Shown: in pieces, positions 26,804-37,200 of the stretch | Position numbering within the stretch: position 1 is the first letter of the stretch | How the letters are laid out: each line of letters begins with the position of its first letter | NCBI RefSeq assembly: GCF_900182925.1 | Contig: NZ_LT900024.1 | Span: forward strand, 1,364,001 to 1,428,000 | DNA: 64,000 bases | Direction of reading: 5' to 3' | Source: Psychrobacter sp. LV10R520-6 | Lineage (GTDB): Bacteria > Pseudomonadota > Gammaproteobacteria > Pseudomonadales > Moraxellaceae | Translations under genes and position numbers: made by a program | The notes under the pieces: generated by a model | Told to the model about the DNA's origin: nothing | Seen by the model: the letters and a program-made list of their open reading frames with translations, nothing else | Database searches by the model: none

Positions 26804-27943
26804 ATGACATCACTCATTTTTCACAATCCCAACTGCGGTACTTCTCGTAATACTTTGGCCATACTAAGAGCTTCCGGTGAACAGCCCAATGTGGTTGAAT
26901 ATCTCAAAACACCGCCCACTCGTGAGTATCTGATCGAGCTACTGACGTTAATGAGTATTGCACCACGAGATCTGCTACGTCGTAAAGGCACACCTTATGA
27001 GGATCTGGGCTTAGACAATCCAGCGTTATCTGATGATCAGCTCATTGATGCTATGGTTGCGCACCCTATCTTAATCAATCGTCCTATTGTCGTCACAGAT
27101 AAAGGCGCTGCCTTATGCCGACCTTCAGAGCGGGTTTTTGAATTATTGAATAATCCAGTGGCTACTTTTACGAAAGAAGAGGGAGAAGTCATCCAATCTG
27201 ATAAAGACAATGCCCTACATGCATCTATCGATTTGATTGACTTATCCAATATCGATCCAGAGAATATGCACTCAATCGACATTGATTCCTTAATTGGCTC
27301 AAACGACCCTAGACATCCTCCAAAAATATTGGTGTTATACGGTTCCCTTCGTGAGCGCTCATTTTCTAAACTGGCCGCCCAAGAGGCGAGCCGTCTACTA
27401 CGTTGGTATGGTTGTGAGGTTCGTACCTTTGATCCTGCCGGCCTACCATTACCTGATAGTACCGATACCGATCATCCTAAGGTGCAAGAATTACGTGAGC
27501 TGGCAGCGTGGTCAGAAGGCATGCTATGGGTAAGTCCCGAGCGCCACGGTAGTATCACCAGTATCATGAAAGCGCAGATTGACTGGATTCCACTATCGCT
27601 AGGAGGCGTGCGTCCCACCCAAGGTAAGACGCTTGCCGTGATGCAAGTCAGCGGTGGCAGTCAGAGCTTTAACACGGTCAATCAGCTACGTATTCTGGGA
27701 CGTTGGATGCGCATGATTACCATACCCAATCAATCCTCTATCCCCAAAGCCTTTTTGGAATTCGATGATGATGATCGCATGAAAATGTCGCCACTGTACA
27801 CTCGCATTGTCGATGTGTGTGAAGAGTTGGTTAAATTCACGTGGATGACTCGAGGGTGCTCAGCGTATCTCACCGATCGCTATTCAGAACGAGTGGAAAA
27901 CGCTGAAGAAGTATCACAGCGCGTCAACCAAAAACCTATCTAA
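26804..27943 (+). CDS. ArsC-ArsH fusion: arsenate reductase joined to ArsH flavoprotein
   Basis: 379 residues. Residues 1-118 are a glutaredoxin-dependent arsenate reductase with the catalytic Cys11 in [11 protein letters not shown] and conserved NRPIV and CRPSE blocks. A polar linker (about 119-168) leads to an ArsH domain (about 169-370) with the FMN-binding [12 protein letters not shown] loop, [19 protein letters not shown] and [21 protein letters not shown]. ArsC reduces As(V) to As(III); ArsH oxidises trivalent organoarsenicals and also acts as an NADPH:FMN reductase. The two are normally separate genes; here there is no stop or frameshift between them. It sits between arsR and the arsB-like gene in one operon. 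Confidence 0.9.
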   Translation: MTSLIFHNPNCGTSRNTLAILRASGEQPNVVEYLKTPPTREYLIELLTLMSIAPRDLLRRKGTPYEDLGLDNPALSDDQLIDAMVAHPILINRPIVVTDKGAALCRPSERVFELLNNPVATFTKEEGEVIQSDKDNALHASIDLIDLSNIDPENMHSIDIDSLIGSNDPRHPPKILVLYGSLRERSFSKLAAQEASRLLRWYGCEVRTFDPAGLPLPDSTDTDHPKVQELRELAAWSEGMLWVSPERHGSITSIMKAQIDWIPLSLGGVRPTQGKTLAVMQVSGGSQSFNTVNQLRILGRWMRMITIPNQSSIPKAFLEFDDDDRMKMSPLYTRIVDVCEELVKFTWMTRGCSAYLTDRYSERVENAEEVSQRVNQKPI

Positions 27944-27985
27944 CGTTTAATCTCTGCAACGTCATTGTTTTATTAAGGCGACTTC

Positions 27986-29293
27986 ATGTTAGCACTAGCG
28001 ATTTTTATCGTCACCTTGACCTTAGTCATTTGGCAGCCTAAGGGGCTTGGTATTGGATGGAGTGCGATTGGTGGGGCTTTAATCGCCTTACTGTTTGGCG
28101 TGGTTCATTGGTCAGATATTGCTATCGTATGGAATATTGTATGGGATGCGACCTTCACCTTTGTGGCGCTTATCATCATCTCACTGATATTGGATGACGC
28201 TGGGTTTTTTGGCTGGTCGGCCCTCCATGTCGCGAAATGGGGCAAGGGTCAAGGTCGGCGACTGTTTCCCATGATAGTGATTTTAGGGGCGTTCATTGCG
28301 GCTTTTTTTGCCAATGATGGTGCAGCGCTACTGCTAACGCCTATTGTTATCGCTATTCTGCTGCGTCTTGATTTTCCACCAAAATCAGCCTTAGCATTTA
28401 TCATTGCCACTGGTTTTATTGCAGATACCGCCAGTCTACCGTTAGTCACCTCTAATCTGGTCAATATTGTTAGTGCCAATTATTTCGATATAGGTTTCGG
28501 ACGCTATGCTTCGGTCATGGTGCCGGTGAATATTGTATCTGTGATAGCGACTTTACTGGTGTTGTGGGTCGTTTATGCTCGCAGTATTCCAAAACACTAT
28601 TCAACCGCTGACCTCATTTCACCACAATCTGCTATCAAAGATCCTTTGGTTTTCCGCGCCGCATTTCCGCTCTTGGCGTTATTGCTTGTTGCTTATTTTG
28701 CGACTGAGTCATTAGGTATCCCTATTTCATTGGTGACCGGAACAGCGGCGTTATTGCTTATGGCGATTGCAGGACGCTTTTGGCAAGGTGGTCGAGGTGC
28801 CATTGTTTCTGTGCCAGATGTCCTGCGTAAAGCCCCTTGGCAAATCGTATTGTTTTCAATAGGCATGTACTTGGTTGTTTATGGTTTGGGAAATGCGGGA
28901 CTAACCGCATACGGCGCGCAAATACTCAACTGGCTAGGGCAACAAGGCGATGTGGTTGCCACATTAGGAACTGGATTTCTCTCTGCTATCGTAGCCTCAG
29001 TCATGAACAATATGCCATCAACCCTCATCGGTGCACTCGCCATTGACCATGCACAAGTACCCGCAGCGACGCGCGAGCTGATGATTTATGCCAATGTCAT
29101 TGGAAACGATTTAGGGCCAAAATTCACGCCTATTGGCAGTCTAGCGACCTTATTATGGTTACATGTACTCGCAGAAAAAGACTACAAAATCAGCTGGGGT
29201 CAGTATATGAAAATTGGACTAATCATTACCCCACCCGTATTATTAGCAACCCTTTTGGCCTTAGTATTTTGGTTACCTGTCATAAACGGATAA
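27986..29293 (+). CDS. arsB: Arsenite efflux permease ArsB
   Basis: 435 residues with about 11-12 transmembrane segments; [20 protein letters not shown] and the [13 protein letters not shown] blocks are those of the ArsB (ion transporter superfamily) family. It exports As(OH)3 or Sb(OH)3 from the cytoplasm, alone as a proton antiporter or with ArsA; no arsA gene is here. It follows the ArsC-ArsH fusion after 42 bases, with AAGGCGA as ribosome binding site, and completes the operon. Confidence 0.93.
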   Translation: MLALAIFIVTLTLVIWQPKGLGIGWSAIGGALIALLFGVVHWSDIAIVWNIVWDATFTFVALIIISLILDDAGFFGWSALHVAKWGKGQGRRLFPMIVILGAFIAAFFANDGAALLLTPIVIAILLRLDFPPKSALAFIIATGFIADTASLPLVTSNLVNIVSANYFDIGFGRYASVMVPVNIVSVIATLLVLWVVYARSIPKHYSTADLISPQSAIKDPLVFRAAFPLLALLLVAYFATESLGIPISLVTGTAALLLMAIAGRFWQGGRGAIVSVPDVLRKAPWQIVLFSIGMYLVVYGLGNAGLTAYGAQILNWLGQQGDVVATLGTGFLSAIVASVMNNMPSTLIGALAIDHAQVPAATRELMIYANVIGNDLGPKFTPIGSLATLLWLHVLAEKDYKISWGQYMKIGLIITPPVLLATLLALVFWLPVING

Positions 29294-29421
29294 ATCGGTT
29301 ATCAAGCGTTTGAGTAAGATATGATTTTCTGCTAGCTGCTGACCAATCGACTTATTATCTAAATTGATCGCAATCAATACCTCACGTTCTATGGTAGAAA
29401 TGCCATATAATCTTCTACAGT

Positions 29422-29439
29422 CAGTTCAAAATAAAAGAG
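29422..29439 (+). repeat. 18-base dispersed repeat, copy 1
   Basis: CAGTTCAAAATAAAAGAG occurs exactly here and at 30710-30727, both in gene-free DNA. It may be the end of a decayed element; the partner copy lies beside a GTGCGAACAGCACG-like hairpin. Confidence 0.7.
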
Positions 29440-29474
29440 GCTGTTACCTTAGTGTTTAAGCTATAATACATAAA

Positions 29475-29489
29475 TGAGAATCATTCATA
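29475..29489 (+). promoter_or_regulatory. Fur-box-like sequence
   Basis: TGAGAATCATTCATA matches most of the Fur core pattern TGATAATNATTATCA. It lies 150 bases before the cupin gene, with a palindrome between, so its target is uncertain. Confidence 0.3.
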
Positions 29490-29533
29490 TAAATAACGTT
29501 AACAAGTGCCATTCTCAGGTCTATACTGTTAAG

Positions 29534-29579
29534 ATGAACTACCCACTACCTTAGAGGTAGGGGACTTCTGCGCTAAAAT
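29534..29579 (-). repeat. Solo IS200/IS605-type palindrome
   Basis: On the minus strand: TTTTAGCGCAGAAG, then a hairpin CCCCTACCT-CTA-AGGTAGTGGG with one bulged T, then TAGTTCA. The first 38 bases match 41767-41804 exactly, and the last part matches the right end of the element at 42047-42053. It thus combines both outer ends around a single hairpin with nothing inside. Confidence 0.8.
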
Positions 29580-29639
29580 GTTAAATGGTTAGTTCAAGAT
29601 AAAACTCTATCAGAAGAACCCATTAATCGAGGAGTTACC

Positions 29640-30041
29640 ATGAGCCATTTAGTTATCCCAAGCCATTGGAAAATAAAACGTTCTACTCATTTTTTTACTA
29701 AGGATAAAGTCCCTGACGCTTTATTAAACCATCACAACACCGCTGAAGGCGTTTACGGCCAAATTTGCGTCATGCAAGGCACTGTCACTTTCTACGGATT
29801 TGCCAATGAAGCGGCCACCGAACCTGAGAAAACCATAGTAATCCAAGCGGGACAATTTGCCGTCAGCCCACCTGAATATTGGCATCGGGTAGAATTAACT
29901 GATGACGCCCAATTCAACATTAACTTCTGGACTGAAGGAGATACCGGTAATAAATCGATGTTCAATAGCTCTAAGATTCACAGTAAACCGATTGAAGCCT
30001 TATTTGATAAATCAGACAATGATAAACCAGCTGAGGAATAA
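29640..30041 (+). CDS. DUF1971 cupin (YeaR/TehB N-terminal-like)
   Basis: 133 residues forming a single cupin barrel. The blocks TEGVYGQICVMQGTV-type (here AEGVYGQICVMQGTV) and SPPEYWHRVELTDDAQFNINFW match the DUF1971 family found in E. coli YeaR and at the N-terminus of some TehB proteins linked to tellurite resistance. A strong GAGGAG ribosome binding site precedes the ATG. Function unknown; a small-molecule or metal-binding role is likely because histidine and glutamate ligands are in cupin positions. A TehB-like methyltransferase lies 800 bases downstream on the other strand. Confidence 0.75.
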   Translation: MSHLVIPSHWKIKRSTHFFTKDKVPDALLNHHNTAEGVYGQICVMQGTVTFYGFANEAATEPEKTIVIQAGQFAVSPPEYWHRVELTDDAQFNINFWTEGDTGNKSMFNSSKIHSKPIEALFDKSDNDKPAEE

Positions 30042-30064
30042 CTACTCAATATATGCATATTTTT

Positions 30065-30102
30065 AAGGCGTTGACTCTTGAGAATCAGCACCTTATTTTT
30101 TT
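30065..30102 (+). terminator. Probable terminator of the cupin gene
   Basis: An imperfect 10-bp stem (AAGGCGTTGA / TCAGCACCTT, one mismatch and one G-T pair) is followed by a run of seven T. Confidence 0.6.
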
Positions 30103-30150
30103 GGCTTGTTAATAAGTTTTAGTATACTTAAATTCGCACATGAATACTTT

Positions 30151-30573
30151 TTACTCGGCTGTTAGCTCAACAAGTAGGTCATGTATTTCATTCTTAAGTT
30201 CTTTATCTTCAATTTTGTTCGAGCTGATTTTTGCGTTTTGCAGGTTGATGATAGCAGCGTCAGTTTGACCCAACTCAACTTGTAATACCGCCATAGAAAA
30301 GGCTATCGAGGACATAAAATCTTTTGAATTAATCTTAATCGCTTTTTCTAAAGCCTTTTGGTAGATAACCAGCGCCTCGTCTAATTCCTCGGTAAAGTCA
30401 GCCAGTGTCTCCCATTGTACGGGATGGTCTTTATCAGTATTTTCGTTATCGGTACATATAGTTTGCAAATCTATATAAAGCGCATCGAAAGCCTCTTGAT
30501 TATGTCTATTATTAGCCTCTAATAGCTCTTCAGCTAAGATATAGACTGACTTATATATTTTGGTATTAACCAT
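30151..30573 (-). CDS. Small helical (tetratricopeptide-like) protein
   Basis: 140 residues, all helical and acidic. The repeating pattern (LVIYQKALEKAIKINSKDF, SIAFSMAVLQVELGQTDAAI with paired helices) looks like two or three tetratricopeptide units. No signal peptide or catalytic motif is visible. No named family recognised. It stands alone, convergent with the cupin gene. Low charge-bias and normal codon use suggest a real host gene. Confidence 0.7.
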   Translation of the reverse strand: MVNTKIYKSVYILAEELLEANNRHNQEAFDALYIDLQTICTDNENTDKDHPVQWETLADFTEELDEALVIYQKALEKAIKINSKDFMSSIAFSMAVLQVELGQTDAAIINLQNAKISSNKIEDKELKNEIHDLLVELTAE

Positions 30574-30709
30574 TACTCATTCCTTTTTTCTACTACTAAT
30601 AAAATAACAACAAATGAATTAATAAATGGATCTACTTATTAATTGGGCAATAAAAATTTTAGGTTAACTCGTTTAAGTTTTTCCAGATAAACGTGGCTTT
30701 TGCTATAGC

Positions 30710-30727
30710 CAGTTCAAAATAAAAGAG
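30710..30727 (+). repeat. 18-base dispersed repeat, copy 2
   Basis: Exact copy of 29422-29439 (CAGTTCAAAATAAAAGAG). The following 110 bases hold a short hairpin around GCGTGCTGTTCGCACACG and no gene. Confidence 0.7.
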
Positions 30728-30869
30728 AGTCGTTCATCTCAACATGCGACTGGTATAAATTTTTCTGGCGTGCTGTTCGCACACGTGACAGAGGCTGCAA
30801 AAAACTCATTCCAGTAACGTTGTGTCGTTTTTAAATTGGATCGATTATAACGTGCTATCTACGCTACGC

Positions 30870-31469
30870 TTACTTTTTATAACCGACAAATTGCACAACT
30901 GCGCTGAGACCTTGATGGCGCGTTCCTTCTGAAATAGTACGTTGTTTTTCAATACCTGTAACTTCCTCAAGCTTTGCAAGCTCACTCTGCAAATCTTCTG
31001 ATGATACGAATCTGTCTTTTTGGGTGGCAGGCGGCCCACCGACTCCTTCCATGGTAGTCTGCTGATAAGTATAAGCTTCGAGAATAAACACACCGCCCGG
31101 CTTTAACGCCGGTGCAACCTGTGCATGAACGCGCTGCTGTATTGCTTCAGGCATATGCGCCCAAATAGAAACAATACCATCCCATTGCGCATCACCTAAT
31201 TTATAATCGGCCAAATCTGCAACCTGAGTCGAGATTTCCACACCTTTATCACTGGCTAGTTTTAGCGCTTTGTTTAAACCAACTTCAGAAAGATCCATTG
31301 CAGTGACCTGATAGCCGTTTTGAGCTAAGAATACCGCATTCCTTCCCTCGCCCTCAGCTAAACACAGTACACGCCCGCCTGCTGGGATTTTGTGAAACTC
31401 CTCTTTTAAAAAGTCATTAGCTTCTGTGCCGTAGGCAAAACCTGCCTCATTATAGCGCTGATCCCACAT
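30870..31469 (-). CDS. Class I SAM-dependent methyltransferase (TehB-like)
   Basis: 199 residues. SAM-binding motif I is GGRVLCLAEGEGRNAVFLA, with a downstream acidic VTAMDLSEVGL and a post-motif SIWAHMPEAIQQRV. This group (one step from thiopurine and tellurite methyltransferases) methylates small molecules. Length is right for a single-domain enzyme. Stand-alone gene; substrate unknown. The DUF1971 cupin nearby, a domain fused to TehB in some species, hints at a common detoxification role, which is inference. Confidence 0.85.
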   Translation of the reverse strand: MWDQRYNEAGFAYGTEANDFLKEEFHKIPAGGRVLCLAEGEGRNAVFLAQNGYQVTAMDLSEVGLNKALKLASDKGVEISTQVADLADYKLGDAQWDGIVSIWAHMPEAIQQRVHAQVAPALKPGGVFILEAYTYQQTTMEGVGGPPATQKDRFVSSEDLQSELAKLEEVTGIEKQRTISEGTRHQGLSAVVQFVGYKK

Positions 31470-31585
31470 TTTATTCTCCTTCTATGGCTTCTGTTGCTTG
31501 ATATTCAGTCTTATTCTACTATCTAATCAGTGCTATTGTCTGCGCTGATGGTAAAATGTGTGTTCTATGCAAGTTAGTATCGTAG

Positions 31586-31613
31586 CGTGGATGAAGCGAA
31601 AGCATAACCCACG
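31586..31613. repeat. REP-like imperfect palindrome
   Basis: CGTGGATGAAGCGAAAGCAT followed by AACCCACG folds as CGTGG/CCACG around GAAGC/GC segments. A similar palindrome (GGCGGGT ... ACCCACC) is at 34242. Both are intergenic. Confidence 0.55.
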
Positions 31614-31679
31614 TTAGCTCCTGTCCCAATAATGCTGGCTTCTAAGTTACTAAATATCAATGATTTGCAAGGATGCAAC

Positions 31680-32876
31680 ATGGCCACTCTGATACAAACT
31701 CTTAAAGAAGATTGGTCAATTTCAGCGTCTATTGCTGGTTTTTTAGCGGTACTCATCGCTTATTCTGGCCCGCTGATTATTTTCTTTCAAGCGGCACAAG
31801 CCGCGCAAGTTTCAGATGCCATGATGGCGTCTTGGATTTGGGGTATTTCTATCGGGGCAGCTATACCTAGTATTTATTTGTCCATCAAATATAAGACTCC
31901 TGTGGTCATGGGTTGGTCTGCCCCAGGGACGGCCCTATTAATAACACTATTTCCACAGATGAGTATTAATGAGGCGGTTGCTGCTTATATTATCTCAGCC
32001 TTGGTTATCTTTATCATTGGCGCCACAGGCTATCTTGATAAAATTCTAAAGTTGATCCCTCCTGGCATTGCGGCTGGGATGATGGCCGGTATCCTGTTTC
32101 AGTTCGGCTTAGAGTTATTTGTCGCCACTGATACCATGCCGTTTATCGTCTTCAGTATGCTGGCTTGTTATTTATTAGCGAAGCGCTGGTCGCCGCGGTA
32201 TACGATGATCTGGGTATTACTCTGTGGCGTTATATTGAGTGTGGTATTTGGCAAGATGAACCCTGTCGATATCAACTTTTCGATAACCATACCCACACTC
32301 ATCTGGCCAGAATGGTCATGGAACTCAACGTTGAACCTAGCCATTCCGCTTATCTTAGTGAGTTTAACCGGACAACTCTTACCCGGTATGGCTATTTTGA
32401 GGTTGAGTGGTTACGATATTCCTGCCAAACCTATTATTACGGTCTCCAGTATTGCCTCGTTAGCCGTCGCTTGTGTTGGCGGGATTACGGTTATATTAGG
32501 GGCTATTACCGCCGCATTGTGTACGGGAAAAGACGCGCACGAGCTCAAAGAAAAACGCTACATCGCAGGAATAGCCAATGGTATTTTTTACTTATTAGGG
32601 GGCTTATTTGCGGGTAGCATCGTGACCGTATTTAGCTTACTACCCAAAGAGCTAATCGCAGCCTTAGCAGGGCTCGCATTAATCGGTGCCATCTCTGCCA
32701 ATATTACCGCTGCGATGAAGGATGATAGTCAAAGAGAATCGGCGTTGATTACCTTTTTAGCCACGGCTTCTGGCATGCATTTTTTGGGGCTCAGTTCAGT
32801 ATTTTGGGGTATTTGTATTGGTATGATTGCGCATTATGTGTTGACTAAGAAGCGTGTGGCAGATGTTTCTGTGTAG
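31680..32876 (+). CDS. benE: Benzoate/H+ symporter family transporter BenE
   Basis: 398 residues with about 11-12 transmembrane segments. SGPLIIFFQAAQAAQ, PVVMGWSAPGTALL and the IPPGIAAGMMAGILF-type blocks belong to the BenE family, which imports benzoate with protons. I start at 31680 because AAGGA lies just before this ATG; an upstream in-frame ATG at 31632 has no such site. No benzoate catabolic genes are in the window, so the substrate assignment is by family only. Confidence 0.87.
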   Translation: MATLIQTLKEDWSISASIAGFLAVLIAYSGPLIIFFQAAQAAQVSDAMMASWIWGISIGAAIPSIYLSIKYKTPVVMGWSAPGTALLITLFPQMSINEAVAAYIISALVIFIIGATGYLDKILKLIPPGIAAGMMAGILFQFGLELFVATDTMPFIVFSMLACYLLAKRWSPRYTMIWVLLCGVILSVVFGKMNPVDINFSITIPTLIWPEWSWNSTLNLAIPLILVSLTGQLLPGMAILRLSGYDIPAKPIITVSSIASLAVACVGGITVILGAITAALCTGKDAHELKEKRYIAGIANGIFYLLGGLFAGSIVTVFSLLPKELIAALAGLALIGAISANITAAMKDDSQRESALITFLATASGMHFLGLSSVFWGICIGMIAHYVLTKKRVADVSV

Positions 32877-32997
32877 CTAGACGCAAAGCTCAGTTTATGA
32901 TTGTTCTGATAATTAAGAGATTACGTATTTGTAGCTTATTTTTCTAATTCTAACGCTTTATTAATGATGCGTGGCACACATCCTGCTTTTACTATAA

Positions 32998-34053
32998 CTA
33001 TAGATTATTAATTTCAACTTCTCCGAAAACATCAATTTTTGCTTTCTTGAATTTTAAGTGCTTTAGTTCTGGATTTTTCTTAGCTATTTCAACTATTTTG
33101 TCTATTGATATACTGTCTGTAGAATATCCAAAGATTATAGACTCCATTGCATCGAAAGAAATTTTTTTGAGGAATATTTCATTATAATCAGGAAAAGTAC
33201 GCCTTAGTTCTTCAGGCATATTAATATCAAAAGTTGGATTAGCTATCGAGCCTGTCCGGTCTTCACAATATTCTAAAGGCATAACTATTCGCATCTCTTT
33301 CTCATAACCCCAATCATCAAATTTCGTATAAAACAATCGTTTTGCAAGTTGCTCAAACTCTTGTTTTCGAGGTGCTAGTCGTTTGAACAAACTTGTGACG
33401 TTTAAATCTTCAGGTAATTTAAAGTGATTAGAGCTCTCTCCATTTATTCTGATTGTTCCTTGAACATAGCTAATAGAAGCTCTATCTTCTTTGTTATAAC
33501 TTACATCTTGAAGCTCAGACTTTTTAAAAAATGGATGTTCCTTATCAAAGCATACAACTAAACCTTCACCATTGTTTGCATAGTGAGTCCACATCAACTT
33601 ATTTTTAGTGCTTTTAGAAAGTGAAAACACACCAAATTGGCAACTTAGAGCTTCTATTATAAAGTTGTTAAAATCCTCAATATTTTCAACTAAATTTTTT
33701 CTCTGTGCTTCATTGTATTTTTCTACTGAATCATACTCAGTAAAACCTAAAAGAGTTGGGAATTCCTCAACACTATACCTTCTGCCTGCTGGTTTTAGAT
33801 AAAAATTAATCAGGTGTTCATCCGATGGCTCATGAGGTTCTGGATTAATATTAGAAATATAAAAACGTTTTCTAGCATTAGCCATGTCAGCAGGAGAGTA
33901 TTCATCAAAGTAAGGGTAGAACTTAGCTTCACTTTTATCGTTTAAAAATTTAGGCTGAGTCATCCGAAAAAAACCATTTTCTAAAAACTCATAACGTGGT
34001 AGCCATTTTTCGTGTTTATTACTATAAGAAGTTCCTAAGTACTTTACTAACAT
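32998..34053 (-). CDS. DUF2971-family protein
   Basis: 351 residues. The blocks FRMTQPKFLNDKSEAKFYP, SCQFGVFSLSKSTKNKLMWTHYANNGEGLVVCFD and YEKEMRIV are those of DUF2971, a family of unknown function frequently found in accessory and defence regions. No membrane segment or signal. The gene and its flanks are more AT-rich than the neighbours and it stands alone, which suggests horizontal arrival. No catalytic mechanism can be claimed. Confidence 0.82.
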   Translation of the reverse strand: MLVKYLGTSYSNKHEKWLPRYEFLENGFFRMTQPKFLNDKSEAKFYPYFDEYSPADMANARKRFYISNINPEPHEPSDEHLINFYLKPAGRRYSVEEFPTLLGFTEYDSVEKYNEAQRKNLVENIEDFNNFIIEALSCQFGVFSLSKSTKNKLMWTHYANNGEGLVVCFDKEHPFFKKSELQDVSYNKEDRASISYVQGTIRINGESSNHFKLPEDLNVTSLFKRLAPRKQEFEQLAKRLFYTKFDDWGYEKEMRIVMPLEYCEDRTGSIANPTFDINMPEELRRTFPDYNEIFLKKISFDAMESIIFGYSTDSISIDKIVEIAKKNPELKHLKFKKAKIDVFGEVEINNL

Positions 34054-34241
34054 AAAAATCCTATTAAAATTTAATGATAGTTCCTAACACTAATTCACGG
34101 TCACAATCGTTATTGATAGGGGTACGATTTAGCCTCGATAGTAGCGGTATCCTGACGCAGACAATGCGATCTGTGGCACGTCAGATACAAGCGTATAGCG
34201 GGAATAGCTACCCTTATTACGACTTTAATCACTTTAGAATT

Positions 34242-34267
34242 GGCGGGTCATGCATTCGCTAACCCAC
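34242..34267. repeat. REP-like imperfect palindrome
   Basis: GGCGGGTCATGCATTCGCTA followed by ACCCACC; arms GGCGGGT and ACCCACC pair with one mismatch. It lies just downstream of hrpA and resembles the palindrome at 31586. Confidence 0.5.
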
Positions 34268-34285
34268 CCTACAAAAAATCCCACC

Positions 34286-37200
34286 CTAGCTCACCTTATC
34301 CCACATCTTACTTAGACGTTTCGGTGATACCGCCATGCGAGTTTTCATCGGCTGAGCGAATAGTTGAATACGATATTCCTCGACTAGCCAGCGATATTCG
34401 CTGATAGACTCAGCATTGGCACGCCCTGACAGTCGCTCCATATGTAAATCTAGTGCATAGACGCCATCAAGGTCCGCTTCTATATTATGCTCGAGGCGTT
34501 CAAGGCGAATCTCCAGTGCTTCTAAATAACGCGGATACTGCTGCCAATGGCTATAATCCATTCGGTAGACAAAATTAGCCAAATGTAAGTCTTCTAATTG
34601 GTCTTCCATATCGTCGATAGACTCACCAAAGATTTCCCGATCAAGCATTAGTAGTCCTTGGCGAATACGCTGCCAGCGGGTGTAGACATTTTTAAGTGTC
34701 TTAATCACCGTCTGTCCGGTTAGTAGGAAGTTACTAACCACTACTTCTGATGTTTGCTGATACTCTTCTAATGTGAAGGGTAGCTCCTCGCTCAGACCTA
34801 CAGCGATATCACCAGCGCTCTCAGGCAGGTCTTCACTATGATCAAACAAGATATAGTGCTCCTCAAGCGCCGCATCTAGCGCGGCATCAATAACAATGGT
34901 TTTTAGCTTCTCCATATCACCAAGCGGTGCAAAGGCCAGTTTGAAAATTTTATCTATCTGACTGGTCAGCTGTTTTTTCTTCGCGCCCAGCTGCCCTTTC
35001 ATTAGCGTCAGCACGCCAATACGGTGCGCCTGCAAAGCGGCGGTTACATCAGTATATTGGTGAATAGAGACCGCCTCGCCTGCCTCATCAGTAACCAAAG
35101 CGGCGAACTGCTTCATGACTACGCCAGCGCTATGATGGTTCTTGCTAAACTTAAAATGCTCAGGGAAGCTGCTATGGACGCCTTGCTGTTCAGTGACGGC
35201 TTGACTGGTTTCGCTAGCATGACGGACTTGCAATGTCTGTAAATCACGCCCTTTTTCAATAATGCGATTCTTATCATCGACCACACAGATTTGCGGCTGT
35301 AGGTAACGGTCGATAGTGGACGGATTAAAATTATCGGGCGTTACCGACATAATCCCGCGGCGATTTAGCGCTTGACACAGTTGCTTTAACAACCCTTGTG
35401 ATTGCGCAGGCTGTAGCTCATCGAATAAACTGTCTGCCGTATCAGGAATCGGTACTATCTGTCGGCGAATGTCTTTCGGTAACGATTTCAATAGCTGTAG
35501 CACCAGCTCGAAGCGCCAACCGGGTACGCCCCATAACAATTCAATCGCATCCAGTTGCGGTAACGCGGCTAATGGCACACGAATAGTCACGCCATCTTCG
35601 TCGCTTGACGGGTCAAATATATAGCGCAGCGGTAACTTTAAATCACCCAATTGCCAGACTTCTGGGAAGTCGCCGGTAGTGGGTGCTTGGCTATTAAGAA
35701 TGTCATCATCAGAGAAAAATAAATGCTTATTGTCGGTTTTTTCAACTTCCGCACGCCAGTCTTCAAACGCTTTACGACTGGCAATATGCTCCGGTATTTT
35801 TTGATCATAAAACTGATACAGGGTTTCTTCATCGACCAATAAATCACGGCGACGTAGCTTATCTTCAATACGCTCAACATGGGCGATTTTGTCCATATTG
35901 TGCTGTAAAAATGGCGCTTGTCGACCAAAGTTACCGGTCACTAAGCCATCTCGAATAAATATCTCGCGCGCTTCAACCAAATTAACTTGTTCATAATTGG
36001 TTAGCTGTTTAGCGATGATAATTAGCCCAAATAAGCTAATCTGCGCGTAGGCTTTTACCCGTCCAGTCTTCTTCGACCAATGCGGCTCAAAGTAATGATA
36101 CTTTAATAAGTTACCAGCCGCTGAGATAATCCACTCCGGCTCAATCTTGGCAACCGTACGCATAAAGACTTGTGAGGTCTCTACCATCTCAAACGCCATC
36201 ACCCACGGTGGTATTTGCTTAAATACGGTACTGGCTGGGAATATTTTAGCCTTTTGCTGGCGTGCGGCTAAATACTCACCACGATTTTCAGTTTTATGGG
36301 CGATAATAGACAACAATCCGGTCAATAATGCGCGATGTAAATTGGCATATTTAACCGCTTTTAGTTCCTCATCATCAATGCCTGTTGGATCACTATTAAT
36401 ATCAAGCTCATCAAGGTTGTTTTTAGAGCCATTTTTAGCACCGTTTTTAGTACTAACTTTTGAACTGCTGACATCTTTAAGCTTAAGCTCGGTAACCATT
36501 TGTACCAGTTGACGATGGGTTTGATGCCATTCACGCACTCGTGGAAAACTTAAATAGTTCTTTTTGGCAAATTGCCTACGCTGATTGCCGGATAATTTAT
36601 TGCCATCCTCATCTTTTTCAAACAGCGTTTTCCAAAGACTCAAATAGAATAAGAAGTCAGAGTCATCTTGACGGAATACCGCGTGCTTTTGATCTGCTTG
36701 CGTACGCTTATTGGCAGGACGCTCACGTGGGTCTTGAACCGCAAGCGCTGCGACCACAATCAGCATTTCACGAATACAGTCAAAGTCACTACCGGCAACC
36801 AGCATGCGTGCCAGCCTGGGGTCTATTGGCATTCGTGCCATTTTTTGTCCGGTAGACGTAAGACGCAGATGATCCAAACCTTTGCGTTTTGGCCTATTGT
36901 TTGTCTGACTGATTGTCTCTTCATTTTTGGCTGTAATCGCGCCCAATTCATCAAGTAATTTATGCCCATCAGTAACCAAACGACTATCAGGCGGCTCAAT
37001 AAAATCAAAGTCATCAACACTGCCTAAGCGCAGATTGGCCATCTGTAAAATTACTGACGCCAAATTGGTTCGTAAAATCTCCGGCTCAGTAAACTCAGGA
37101 CGGCCACTAAAGTCCTCTTCGCTATACAAGCGAATACAAACCCCAGGCGCAATACGACCACAGCGGCCTTTACGCTGATTGGCTGCGGCTTGGGCAATAG

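Larger units (their letters stand above)
29294..29639. other. Gap holding a Fur-like box, a repeat and a solo palindrome
   Basis: 346 bases between arsB and the cupin gene. It contains an 18-base repeat shared with 30710 (29422-29439), a Fur-box-like sequence TGAGAATCATTCATA (29475-29489) and a solo IS200/IS605-type hairpin (29534-29579). No gene is seen. Confidence 0.7.

Noticed and set aside
32165-32617. 150-aa frame inside benE
   Set aside because: Lies wholly within the well-supported BenE frame in another phase.
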